Shown piece by piece: positions 6,606-14,160 of a DNA stretch of 18,173 bases; the stretch's first letter is position 1, and each line of letters starts with the position of its first letter. Origin of the DNA: UBA5794 sp965368815 (lineage in GTDB: Bacteria > Actinomycetota > Acidimicrobiia > Spongiisociales > UBA5794); NCBI GenBank assembly GCA_965368815.1, contig CBDUOH010000043.1, positions 1-18,173 on the forward strand, in the 5' to 3' direction. The position numbers and the translations under genes are program-made. Below the pieces are notes generated by a model. It worked only from the letters and a program-made list of their open reading frames with translations, was not told the origin of the DNA and did not search any database.

Positions 6606-7808
6606 TCAGTCGCGGCCGATTTCTCGACGGGCCACAACCATCTTGTGTACCTCGTCGGGACCATCGGCGAGTCGGAGGGTGCGCATGTTGGCCCACATCG
6701 ACGCCAGCGGCGTGTCATCGGTGACCCCCATGCCGCCATGGACCTGGACGGCTTTGTCGATCACCCACAGCGCAGCATTCGGCGCAACGATCTTGATGGC
6801 TGATACCTCGTGTCGGGCGGCGCGATTGCCCTGGGTGTCGATGAGCCATGCGGCGCGCATCACGAGGAGACGGGCCTGATCGATACGGAGGCGTGATTCG
6901 GCGATCCAGTCCTGAACGACGCCGTGGTCGGCAATTCGCTGACCGAAGGCCTCGCGCGACTTGGCTCGTTCGACCATCAGGGCGAGGGCACGTTCGGCCT
7001 GACCGAGCGCACGCATGCAGTGGTGTATGCGCCCCGGACCGAGCCGCGCCTGGGCGATCATGTAGCCCTCACCGGGACCGGCGATGAGGTTGGCGGCCGG
7101 TACGCGGACGTTGTCGTATGTCACCTCGGCATGCCCGCCCCGATGTCGGTATCCGTAGACGGGAAGGTCGCGGACCACCGTGACACCCTCCGTGTCGCTC
7201 GGTACGAGGATCATCGAGTAGCGCTGCTTCGGTGGAGCGTCCGGGTTCGTGACGCCCATCACGATCGCCACCTTCGAGTCATCCGAGTATGCCCCGGTTG
7301 AGAACCATTTCCGTCCCGACACAACGTATTCGTCGCCATCAGGAGTTATCGACAGTCGGAGATTGCGGGGATCAGACGACGCCACATCGGGTTCCGTCAT
7401 CCCGAAGTTCGACCTGATCTCACCGTTGAGAAGCGGGATCAGCCACCGCTCCTTCTGTTCTGGTGTACCGAACATGTGGAGAACCTCCATGTTCCCCGTG
7501 TCCGGTGCGGAGCAGTTCGTAGCTTCGGGTGCCAGATCGATGACGTGCCCCATCATCTCGGCAAGCGGTGCGTATTCGACGTTGGAAAGGCCCGCGCCCC
7601 ACTCGTCATCGGGGAGGAAGAGGTTCCAGAGCCCTCGGGCTCGCGCTTCGGTCTTGAGGCCGGCCATCTCGGGTGGCGCTTCGGTCGGGACGTCACCCCA
7701 CTGGGAGCGTTGCCGTATGGCTGCTTCTGCTGGTCGGACGTGTTCGTCCATGAACGACTGCAGGCGTGTCTGGTAGTCGAGGGCTTTGGGTGAGTGCGAG
7801 AAATCCAT
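6606..7808 (-). CDS. Acyl-CoA dehydrogenase, ACAD10/11-like
   Basis: A 400-residue FAD enzyme that introduces the alpha-beta double bond into an acyl-CoA. It shows the FAD/substrate segment FGMTEPDVASSDPRNL (about 134-149), KWFSTGA (about 168), LGPGRIHHCMRALGQAERAL and the FAD-binding C-terminal motif QVHGGMGVTDDTPLA. The family's catalytic acid, Glu in the YEG motif of medium-chain enzymes, aligns with Asp382 in RLADGPDEVHK, the form typical of the ACAD10/11 group; the substrate is unknown. There is no ribosome site; CATCAT lies 6 nt before the ATG, consistent with a leaderless mRNA. It lies 63 nt after phoU on the same strand and converges on the RseB-like gene with 17 nt between stops. Confidence 0.93.
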   Translation of the reverse strand: MDFSHSPKALDYQTRLQSFMDEHVRPAEAAIRQRSQWGDVPTEAPPEMAGLKTEARARGLWNLFLPDDEWGAGLSNVEYAPLAEMMGHVIDLAPEATNCSAPDTGNMEVLHMFGTPEQKERWLIPLLNGEIRSNFGMTEPDVASSDPRNLRLSITPDGDEYVVSGRKWFSTGAYSDDSKVAIVMGVTNPDAPPKQRYSMILVPSDTEGVTVVRDLPVYGYRHRGGHAEVTYDNVRVPAANLIAGPGEGYMIAQARLGPGRIHHCMRALGQAERALALMVERAKSREAFGQRIADHGVVQDWIAESRLRIDQARLLVMRAAWLIDTQGNRAARHEVSAIKIVAPNAALWVIDKAVQVHGGMGVTDDTPLASMWANMRTLRLADGPDEVHKMVVARREIGRD

Positions 7809-7814
7809 GCGCCA

Positions 7815-7820
7815 ATGATG
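7815..7820 (-). promoter_or_regulatory. Candidate -10 of a leaderless acyl-CoA dehydrogenase mRNA
   Basis: CATCAT on the minus strand (4 of 6 to TATAAT) ends 6 nt before the ATG at 7808, so the transcript would start at the ATG. It is weaker than the other hexamers of this kind here because the first T is missing. Confidence 0.3.
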
Positions 7821-7871
7821 CCACGTCGGGGCGACGTCGAGCGGCTGAGATGCTCGGCCGGACGGTATTGG

Positions 7872-8537
7872 CTACCGGTCCTCGGGTGCCTCGTCGTAGT
7901 AGTCGAGGCGGTCAAGCGGTTGGACCAGAGCGGTGAGCATGTTCATCACGTGGGCGGTGATCCGTTTGAGGAAGCGGTAATACAGCGCTCGGGCGACGGC
8001 ATCGGACGGTGCACCTGTCGAGTTGTACGCCTTCTTGATCTGGCTGTCGTACTCACTGAGGAAGCCGTCGGCCTTCCCGATGAGACGCTGGGCCTCGTCC
8101 GCATCCTTTGCGGAGAACACCGACGCAGCATCCTCGATGAGTTGGGCCACCGCGTTGCTGTAGGCCAGCAGTTCGTCGCGATCATCGGCCTTGTCGAAGT
8201 CGGCCCCGTACCGCACGAGATCGTAGATGTTCTTTGAGTAGTCACCGATACGTTCGGCGTCCTTGACGATGGACGCGTACTGGAGGACCAGGGGGAGATC
8301 CATCGTGCTGATCGATGCCGTGATCATGAGTGAACGGCGGACGTCTCGTTGCGCCTCGTTGATCTCGCGGTCGGTCGATCGCACCTCGTTCTTGGTCGCC
8401 TTCGACTTGCCTCCGCCGAAAAGGGCCTGCGTCGACGTGACGTAGACCTCATGTCCGTCGTGCAGCATCTGCACCAACGTTTCCTGGACGCCGTCGAGTC
8501 CGGTGTGCGAGTTCGATTTGAAGAATTCAAGAACCAT
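7872..8537 (-). CDS. PhoU-domain protein linked to the phosphate cotransporter
   Basis: A 221-residue, mostly helical protein with PhoU features: EVRSTDREIN (51-60) and DAERIGDYSKNI (93-104), the latter carrying the Asp/Glu-x2-Arg-x2-Asp metal-binding signature. PhoU proteins sense or restrain phosphate uptake, and in Na+/phosphate cotransporters a PhoU domain is often fused to, or encoded next to, the NptA channel. Here it starts 12 nt after the nptA-type stop, preceded by AGGGGG, so the two are almost certainly co-translated partners. It has a single PhoU-like region within a family normally of about 220 residues. No pstSCAB or phoB/phoR is in the window. Confidence 0.88.
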   Translation of the reverse strand: MVLEFFKSNSHTGLDGVQETLVQMLHDGHEVYVTSTQALFGGGKSKATKNEVRSTDREINEAQRDVRRSLMITASISTMDLPLVLQYASIVKDAERIGDYSKNIYDLVRYGADFDKADDRDELLAYSNAVAQLIEDAASVFSAKDADEAQRLIGKADGFLSEYDSQIKKAYNSTGAPSDAVARALYYRFLKRITAHVMNMLTALVQPLDRLDYYDEAPEDR

Positions 8538-8549
8538 GGGGCCCCCTGG

Positions 8550-9674
8550 TTAGCTCAGTACCAAAATACCCACAAGTGGGAGGACGATGAAGGAAATAAG
8601 TGTGTAAGCAAGGGCGATCCACTTTCGCCTCACGGCGATGTCGGCGAGGATTTCGGCAAGCGTCACCGGAATGTAGCGGAAGGTTCTGATGGGATAGACG
8701 ATAAGGATCCCTGCCACGTTGAACAGCAGGTGCACCATGGCAATGGTCATGGCTTCTGTCGAATCCGTCGCCAGAGCTGCGATGAAGGCAGTCACGGTGG
8801 TTCCGACGTTCGCCCCGAGCGTGATGGGATAGGCATTGCGCACCAAGAGGAGCCCTGAAGCAACGAGGGGAACGATGATCGATGTGGTGATCGACGATGA
8901 TTGGACCGCAATGGTGACGATGACGCCGACACCCATCCCGACGAGACTCGACTTCTCCAGTGAAGCGTTGACCGATCGTTCGATCCGGTCCGCGATCAGC
9001 GTCTTCATGTTGCGGGTTATGTAGGTCAGCGTCACGAAGATGATGGCGATGCCCACAAGGATGAACGTGACGCCGAGCGCCGTTTCGTTCGAAACGAGGT
9101 GTTCGATCAGGTTCTCCGCGATCCCCGCCCCCCACTTCACGGCCCCTTTGATCGGGGAATCGAATGTGGCATCGGAACCCCCGGGGAGCAGTCCCGCGAG
9201 GTTGGTGGCGAGGTTCTGGAGGACGCCGGTCGCGAGTTCGATGGGGAGGAGGATTGCGACCGCGATGAGATTGAAGAAGTCGTGCATGGTGGCGGCCGCC
9301 AACGCACGTCTGAAGTCATCCGTGTGGCGGGCGTGGGCAAGGGCGACGATGGTGTTCGTGACGGTTGTGCCGATGTTGGCCCCCATGACCATCGGTACCG
9401 CAGTCTCGATCGGGAGTTGCCCCGTCCCGACCAGTGCGACGATCGTGGCGGTCGTGACCGACGACGATTGCACGAGCACCGTTGCGAGGATGCCGACACA
9501 CAACGCTGCGATCGGGTTCGAGATCCCGTCGAACAGGCCGCCGGCGGTTTCGTCTCCGAGACCCTTCACCCCGGTCTCGAGGAGCTTGACCCCCACGAGG
9601 AACAGGTAGAGCAGGGTGACGACGAGCGCCGTCCTCAGCCACTTCGATTGCAACCGGCCCGGGGTTGCCATCAT
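8550..9674 (-). CDS. nptA: Na+/phosphate cotransporter (NptA/PNaS family)
   Basis: A 374-residue membrane protein with about eight to nine hydrophobic helices. It has the family's inverted repeat, each half carrying a QSSS motif followed by GANxGTTVT: QSSSVTTATIVALVGTG (69-85) with GANIGTTVT, and QSSSITTSIIVPLVASG (258-274) with GANVGTTVT. These loops bind Na+ and phosphate in SLC34-type carriers. The start is uncertain: ATG 9674 has GGGGA 7 nt upstream and begins just before helix I; GTG 9755 and ATG 9728 would add 18-27 polar, His/Asp-rich residues without a ribosome site. The PhoU partner follows. It probably imports phosphate; other oxyanions cannot be excluded. Confidence 0.93.
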   Translation of the reverse strand: MMATPGRLQSKWLRTALVVTLLYLFLVGVKLLETGVKGLGDETAGGLFDGISNPIAALCVGILATVLVQSSSVTTATIVALVGTGQLPIETAVPMVMGANIGTTVTNTIVALAHARHTDDFRRALAAATMHDFFNLIAVAILLPIELATGVLQNLATNLAGLLPGGSDATFDSPIKGAVKWGAGIAENLIEHLVSNETALGVTFILVGIAIIFVTLTYITRNMKTLIADRIERSVNASLEKSSLVGMGVGVIVTIAVQSSSITTSIIVPLVASGLLLVRNAYPITLGANVGTTVTAFIAALATDSTEAMTIAMVHLLFNVAGILIVYPIRTFRYIPVTLAEILADIAVRRKWIALAYTLISFIVLPLVGILVLS

Positions 9675-9774
9675 GGGCGATTCCCCGCGTTCGATCGGGC
9701 CGCCTAGGGCATCGTCATCGTGTGTCATCGCGTCGTCACGGTGGTAGTGGCTCACAGCGGGTTGCGGGAGTCAG

Positions 9775-9780
9775 ATGATA
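9775..9780 (-). promoter_or_regulatory. Candidate -10 hexamer for the nptA-phoU operon
   Basis: TATCAT on the minus strand (5 of 6 to TATAAT), with a predicted start near 9768, 13 nt before the GTG at 9755 and about 94 nt before the ATG at 9674. No -35 match is seen. The rest of the 9675-9874 gap shows nothing else I can support. Confidence 0.3.
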
Positions 9781-9874
9781 GGCGATCGTGCCACCGCAGC
9801 GCCGTGGCGGGCGGTTGGAGATCGTGGATCGGATTGCTCAGGAACCGGCGTGTGAGCGGTGATGGATCTGGTGA

Positions 9875-11029
9875 CTACTCGTCGCCGAGGGCGGATTCGT
9901 CGAGCAGGACCCGTGCATTCCAACCGATCGGGTCGGTGAACTCGGCGAGGGTGGGGAGGTAGGAGGGATCGTCCCACACCTTGGACAACGCGTCCTCGCC
10001 CCAGCGCTCGACAACCTCGTCACAGAACGCCCTGGCGTCCTTGGCCCGCCACCGATCAAGCCGAAGACCAGCGAAATCCTGCAGGAACTGCTCGGCCTTG
10101 TTCGGTTCGGTCCGCCTCCGGTTGAACGCCTCCTCGATCCGGTCGATCCCAGGGAGGAGCTCGGCGCCAGCGATGGCGACCGCACGGTCCGAGTAACCCT
10201 CGATGAATGCCGTGAATGCCTGGACGTCGGCCAGGCGCCCACTGTCCGAAGTCGGCTTCAGGAAGCCAGCTGCCTCCTCGTCGGAGCCGAACATCCGCTG
10301 CATCTCCTCAGGGTCCTGCATGGCGGTGAGCTTCCCCATGAGGTCGGACATGTCGAATTCGACCGTGTCGTAGAACGCTTCGACCAGATTGATGAAGCGG
10401 CCACGGATCCATTCGACGGCCATGATGCGGTGGAACGTCACCTCGTGGAGTGCACCCCAGAACCGCACCTGACGGTGATCGATGCCGTGATCGATGGCGA
10501 AGTCGTCAAGGTTCGGCACGATGACATAGGGCCGATCATGATCCATCGCCGGGATGCCGGTGTCGAACTGCCCGAGGGCGCGATGCGCCATGAATCCGAC
10601 CATCGTTCCTGCCTGGACACCGAGCAACGCGGGACCGAGCGGCGCGAGCATCGAACTCATCGAACCCATCGACTCGCCCAGATCGGGCATGCCGGGGAGG
10701 TTGTCCGCATTTGCGATTCCGGCGAGCTTCTCGCTCAGCGGTTCCACGAGCACTCTGAACGACTGCTGGTTCTCGGCAGCCCAGGTCGCCCGGTCGGTGG
10801 GGTTCAGTTCACCCGGTGCAGGGGAGGGGAGCATCGTGGTGTTCGAGATCCGAACCTCTGCCACGTGGGCGAGTTCCCGATACTCCTCGGCAACCGAAGG
10901 CTCGACGGGTTGCATCGGACCCGCGAGACTCTTGGTGACCTCACGAGCGAGATTCCAGTTGACCGGACCGGACGACTGGAGCAGCTTGAACAACTGCTCG
11001 AAGATGCCTTCGTCGTCCATTCCGTACAC
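9875..11029 (-). CDS. DUF2342/Zincin_2 family protein with a broken HExxH motif
   Basis: A 384-residue protein of the actinobacterial zincin-fold group (DUF2342), some members of which are annotated as putative hydrolases or as F420-biosynthesis-associated. Supporting segments are NWNLAREVTKSLAG (24-37), LLGVQAGTMVGFMAHRALGQFD, YVIVPNLDDFA, and WGALHEVTFHRIMAVEWIRGRF. The metal-binding site expected as HExxH reads HEVTFH here (His195, Glu196, Phe199, His200), so the second His is one position too late and zinc peptidase activity is doubtful. GTG at 11029 is chosen because GAGGG lies 7 nt upstream; ATG 11020 is an alternative. It starts 3 nt after the htrA stop, so it is co-translated with htrA. 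The function is unknown. Confidence 0.85.
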   Translation of the reverse strand: MYGMDDEGIFEQLFKLLQSSGPVNWNLAREVTKSLAGPMQPVEPSVAEEYRELAHVAEVRISNTTMLPSPAPGELNPTDRATWAAENQQSFRVLVEPLSEKLAGIANADNLPGMPDLGESMGSMSSMLAPLGPALLGVQAGTMVGFMAHRALGQFDTGIPAMDHDRPYVIVPNLDDFAIDHGIDHRQVRFWGALHEVTFHRIMAVEWIRGRFINLVEAFYDTVEFDMSDLMGKLTAMQDPEEMQRMFGSDEEAAGFLKPTSDSGRLADVQAFTAFIEGYSDRAVAIAGAELLPGIDRIEEAFNRRRTEPNKAEQFLQDFAGLRLDRWRAKDARAFCDEVVERWGEDALSKVWDDPSYLPTLAEFTDPIGWNARVLLDESALGDE

Positions 11030-11032
11030 GAG

Positions 11033-12577
11033 CTATCCCTCGAATTCTGGTGGTCGCTGTGCGAGCGTCACGTCGAATGTGAGCTCTTCGCTGTCGCGGA
11101 CGACTGTGAACGTCACCACGTCGCCGACCCGGTACAACCGTACAGCAAGAATCAGGTCCGACTGGCTCGAGATCGGCTCGTCGCCGACCTTGATGATCAC
11201 ATCACCCGGTTCGATTCCTGCGGCTCCGGCTGCGGAGGGGAATCCTTCGATGTCCTCGATACCGCCGATGATTGCGCCGGATGGAACGATGGCCCCGTCG
11301 TCGGCTTCGGACAGATACGAACTCATCGTCACGCCCATGAACGGGTGCTCGACGTCGCCGGTCTCGATGATCTCATCGGTGATCCGTTTCACAAGTTCGA
11401 TGGGAATCGCGTAGCCGATGCCCTCCGGACCCGCCGTCGAGACGCCGATGGCGCTCGTGATACCGATCAGCCTGCCCTCAGCATCGACGAGTGCCCCGCC
11501 AGACGAACCGCTGTTGATGGCGGCATCGGTTTGGATCATGCCGAAAAGGGATGATGTATCGGCGAAGTCGACACGTCGGTTGAACGCCGAGATGATGCCA
11601 GCCGTTATCGAAGAGCCTCCGTCCTGCCCGAGTGGGTTCCCAACGGCCACAGCGGGGTCGCCGATCGCCAGTGAGTCGGTGGATCCGTACTCGATCGGCA
11701 CGAGGCCGGTTGCGCTGATCTGGAGGACGGCAAGATCGGTGAGGCTGTCGGATCCGATGAGCTGTGCCTCGTATCGCCGACCATCCTCGAAGGTGACGGC
11801 GTACGCGTTGCCACCATCGATGACGTGGTGGTTCGTGATGATGTAACCATCGGTTGATTGCACGACACCCGATCCCGAGCCTGTGATGACCTGTGCCGGG
11901 TTGCCATCGGAATCGGCACCGTCATCAAGGACACTCACCGTGACGATGGAGGGGAACACCTTCGCAGCGATGGCTGTCGGATTCACAGCAGCACCGATGT
12001 CATTGATGATCTGCGTCGGTTCCTGGTTCGTCTCGATGACGGTCACGGGAGGAGCAGACTCCACGACGGGTGGGTCGTCGAACGTACCGGTGAGAGCGAG
12101 AAGACCCACGGTCAGGATCGAACCCACCACGGCAGCAAGGAGCGCACCGAGGAGGTACAGGCCCCCGCGGCTCTCCTGGTTCGTTGCCTTGATGGTGTCG
12201 CCGGGATACGAACCCCTCATCGGTCGGGTCGATGGACCACGCGGTGCGACCGCGACCGGAGGGAGGTCCCTCGTGGGTTCGTCATACGTGAACGGGTTCG
12301 CGTCGACGGGTCGCTCCCAGTCGCTGGGCGCGGCTCCGTATGCCTCGACCCGGCCGGGAGGGATTGCTTGCTCGGCCGTCTCGGTGTGATCGGGTCCGTC
12401 GAGCCGCGATGGGATCTTCGACGGTTCGAACTCGGTGGTTCCGGCGTCATTCCGGTATGGGGGCAGTGTCGTGTCATCCATGGTGTCTTCAACGTCGGTG
12501 GAATCAGGGTCGTTCCCCGATGAGATGAAAGAACGGTGAGATTCGTCGTGAGGGGGCGGCGGGGTATCGTTGTCCAT
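11033..12577 (-). CDS. Membrane-anchored HtrA/DegS-like serine protease with PDZ domain
   Basis: A 514-residue S1C protease. A long acidic, proline-rich cytoplasmic part (1-137) precedes one membrane helix (about 138-163). The protease domain (about 200-410) has the catalytic triad His251 (TNHHVI), Asp281 (TDLAVLQ) and Ser359 (NSGSSGGAL, where the usual GNSGG reads GSSGG). A PDZ domain follows (about 413-497: GFPSAAGAAGIEPGDVIIKVGD). Such enzymes degrade damaged exported proteins and, in the SigE pathway, can act on the anti-sigma system. No ribosome site precedes the ATG; TAGACT 6 nt upstream suggests a leaderless mRNA. It is first in a two-gene unit with the DUF2342 protein. The start is 11 bp from the divergent moaE start. 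Confidence 0.95.
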   Translation of the reverse strand: MDNDTPPPPHDESHRSFISSGNDPDSTDVEDTMDDTTLPPYRNDAGTTEFEPSKIPSRLDGPDHTETAEQAIPPGRVEAYGAAPSDWERPVDANPFTYDEPTRDLPPVAVAPRGPSTRPMRGSYPGDTIKATNQESRGGLYLLGALLAAVVGSILTVGLLALTGTFDDPPVVESAPPVTVIETNQEPTQIINDIGAAVNPTAIAAKVFPSIVTVSVLDDGADSDGNPAQVITGSGSGVVQSTDGYIITNHHVIDGGNAYAVTFEDGRRYEAQLIGSDSLTDLAVLQISATGLVPIEYGSTDSLAIGDPAVAVGNPLGQDGGSSITAGIISAFNRRVDFADTSSLFGMIQTDAAINSGSSGGALVDAEGRLIGITSAIGVSTAGPEGIGYAIPIELVKRITDEIIETGDVEHPFMGVTMSSYLSEADDGAIVPSGAIIGGIEDIEGFPSAAGAAGIEPGDVIIKVGDEPISSQSDLILAVRLYRVGDVVTFTVVRDSEELTFDVTLAQRPPEFEG

Positions 12578-12583
12578 GTGATG

Positions 12584-12589
12584 AGTCTA
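12584..12589 (-). promoter_or_regulatory. Candidate -10 of a leaderless htrA mRNA
   Basis: TAGACT on the minus strand (fits TANNNT) ends 6 nt before the htrA ATG, placing the transcript start on the A of the start codon. Its last base pair is the first base of the divergent moaE ATG. Confidence 0.45.
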
Positions 12590-13059
12590 TGAATCGACCG
12601 GACATAGCTCGTGGCGCTGCAGTCCACGTGGCGGTGACCCCCGACGCGATCGATGTCACCGAGATGATGGCATTCGTGGCCGACGAGAGGGCAGGCGCCA
12701 CCGTGCTGTTCTCGGGCACGGTTCGGAATCACTCGCCCGGGAGGGAAGGGGTCACGACACTTGAGTACGAGGCGTACGACAGCGTCGTGGAATCCAAGAT
12801 CCGTGAAGTCATCGACGAGGCATGCGAGGCCTGGCCCGTCCTTCGCATCGCCGCCGTGCACCGGATCGGTGTGCTCGGGGTCGGTGATGCAGCCGTGATG
12901 GTCGCGGTTTCGACATCGCACCGTGCCGATGCGTTCCCAGCGGCACGGTATGTCATCGACGAGCTCAAGAGCCGAGCACCCATCTGGAAGAAGGAACACT
13001 GGTCAGGCGGAGCCGAGTGGGTCCGTGAGGATCTCCACCATTCCGATCCGCCCGCGTGA
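12589..13059 (+). CDS. moaE: Molybdopterin synthase catalytic subunit
   Basis: A 156-residue MoaE, the large subunit of molybdopterin synthase, which transfers sulfur from thiocarboxylated MoaD to cyclic pyranopterin monophosphate in molybdenum cofactor synthesis. It shows GATVLFSGTVRNHSPGREG (36-54) with the conserved Arg45, LEYEAYDSV (58-66), HRIGVLGVGDAAVMVAVSTSHR (91-112), and PIWKKE (131-136) carrying the active-site lysine pair. It has about ten extra N-terminal residues compared with short family members; GTG 12631 is a possible later start. No ribosome site precedes the ATG, and the hexamer 6 nt upstream (TGTGAT) is poor. No moaD or other moa gene is nearby, so this is an isolated copy. 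Confidence 0.95.
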   Translation: MNRPDIARGAAVHVAVTPDAIDVTEMMAFVADERAGATVLFSGTVRNHSPGREGVTTLEYEAYDSVVESKIREVIDEACEAWPVLRIAAVHRIGVLGVGDAAVMVAVSTSHRADAFPAARYVIDELKSRAPIWKKEHWSGGAEWVREDLHHSDPPA

Positions 13060-13092
13060 AGGCAGATGTCAGGGAGCGGTGGTGCTGGACAG

Positions 13093-13683
13093 TCAGCCCT
13101 CGATGATCTGTCGGCCAACCACCATCTCGGCCGCTTCCTTCACCCCTGGGTTGCGATCGAGCGCAGCCCGGCGGATCGCCGGTTCGATTCGCCGATCATC
13201 AAACACCGTGATCGCCGCGATGGCGCGCCGCCGCACCTGGGGTGGCCCCGATGCGATGAAGTCGAGAAGCGGCTCGATCGCCGACGGATCCCCGATTGAG
13301 CCGAGCGCGGCGACAGCTGCCTCGCGAACCTGCCGGTTGTCATCGCTGCCAGCCACCGTGATCAACCAGCCGAGGGCGTCCGGCTCGCCCCGCTCGCCAT
13401 ATGCGGTGGCAACCGCTTCGCGAACCGCGTCCGACTGATCAGCGCCGAGTTCGGCGAGTACCGGTCCGGCGGCCTGACCACAGAACCCGAGTTGCTCGGC
13501 TGCGGCCGTGCGGACCGGTTCGGACGGATCGGATGCAAGCCCCACCAGTGTGTCGAAGTGCTTCGGTGCGTCATCGGGACCAAGGGCTGACACTGCCATC
13601 CGTCGAAGCGTCGCATCTTCATGGGTGAGAAAAGCGGCAGGGTCCTTCGTCAGGGCGTGGAGGTCGTCGCGTGTGGGAGGCAT
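13093..13683 (-). CDS. HEAT-repeat protein
   Basis: A 196-residue all-helical protein made of about five to six HEAT-like repeats of 30-32 residues. Recurring elements are RRMAVSALG (27-35), PVRTAAAEQLG, AVREAVATAYGERGEPDALGWL, QVREAAVAALGSIGDPSAIEPLLDFI and QVRRRAIAAITVFDDRRIEPAI. This pattern, with GD/GE followed by a short A-[IL]-x-x-L helix, is shared with PBS-lyase-type HEAT proteins, which act as binding scaffolds rather than enzymes. There is no signal peptide or catalytic motif. No ribosome site precedes the ATG; TACCCT lies 7 nt upstream, consistent with a leaderless mRNA. It converges on moaE and diverges from the DUF2568 gene with 58 bp between starts. Confidence 0.88.
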   Translation of the reverse strand: MPPTRDDLHALTKDPAAFLTHEDATLRRMAVSALGPDDAPKHFDTLVGLASDPSEPVRTAAAEQLGFCGQAAGPVLAELGADQSDAVREAVATAYGERGEPDALGWLITVAGSDDNRQVREAAVAALGSIGDPSAIEPLLDFIASGPPQVRRRAIAAITVFDDRRIEPAIRRAALDRNPGVKEAAEMVVGRQIIEG

Positions 13684-13690
13684 TGGCGAG

Positions 13691-13696
13691 AGGGTA
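13691..13696 (-). promoter_or_regulatory. Candidate -10 of a leaderless HEAT-repeat gene mRNA
   Basis: TACCCT on the minus strand (TANNNT) ends 7 nt before the ATG at 13683. No -35 match is evident. Confidence 0.35.
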
Positions 13697-13729
13697 CAAG
13701 CGACCGTGTCCGACGGAGGGCTTGCGTAG

Positions 13730-13735
13730 TACCTT
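13730..13735 (+). promoter_or_regulatory. Candidate -10 of a leaderless DUF2568 gene mRNA
   Basis: TACCTT (TANNNT) ends 6 nt before the GTG start at 13742. It faces away from the HEAT-gene hexamer, with 33 bp between the two. Confidence 0.35.
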
Positions 13736-13741
13736 GCGGTC

Positions 13742-14137
13742 GTGTTCGGGTTTCATCCGGTGAATCTTGTGTTTCGTTTCGTTCTGGAACTGACGGCCCT
13801 GATTGCGCTCGCCGTCGGCGGGTATGCATTGGCCGATGGAGCCCTTGGATGGGTCCTCGCAGTTGTCCTACCAACGGCTGCTTCGGCGGCCTGGGTGACG
13901 TTCAACGTCCCAGGCGATGCGAGTCGCAACGGCGAGGCTCCGGTCCCTGTTCCGGGTCTGGTCCGTCTGATGGTGGAGCTCGACGTGTTCACCCTCGGCG
14001 TGATCATCGGGTGGTTTGCGAGTCCGGCGCTGTCCATCGTGCTCGCGGCGGGGGTGTTCGTCCACTACCTCGCATCGGTCGACAGGATTCGCTGGCTGCT
14101 AGGAACGGCTGATCGTCGGAATCGCCCGGCTCGGTGA
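13742..14137 (+). CDS. YrdB/DUF2568-family small membrane protein
   Basis: A 131-residue membrane protein with four hydrophobic helices (about 8-30, 35-54, 80-97 and 98-112). The opening NLVFRFVLELTALIALAVGGY, the VLPTAASAAWVTFNVPGDASR segment between helices II and III, and VRLMVELDVFTLGV match the DUF2568 (YrdB) pattern: N-x3-RF-x-LEL near the start and a VELxVF segment in helix III. The function of this family is unknown. The start is GTG without a ribosome site; TACCTT 6 nt upstream fits a leaderless transcript. A 23-nt gap to the convergent thiolase gene shows no hairpin. Confidence 0.85.
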   Translation: MFGFHPVNLVFRFVLELTALIALAVGGYALADGALGWVLAVVLPTAASAAWVTFNVPGDASRNGEAPVPVPGLVRLMVELDVFTLGVIIGWFASPALSIVLAAGVFVHYLASVDRIRWLLGTADRRNRPAR

Positions 14138-14160
14138 CGGCCCTCGCTTGCTGAAGGTGG

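Noticed and set aside
6584..6612. CTGAC/GTCAG inverted repeat between convergent stops as a terminator
   Set aside because: Only five base pairs with a 15-nt loop and no T-run; not convincing as an intrinsic terminator.
9675..9755. Longer nptA start at GTG 9755
   Set aside because: Not excluded, but no ribosome site is seen and the extra residues are polar and low-complexity; the ATG at 9674 has GGGGA at good spacing.
10430..11554. Long plus-strand open frame over the DUF2342 and htrA genes
   Set aside because: It is antisense to two well-supported genes, its composition is shadow-like and it has no recognisable domain.
13060..13092. Terminator between moaE and the HEAT-repeat gene
   Set aside because: No stem with a loop and T-run could be drawn in this short convergent gap.
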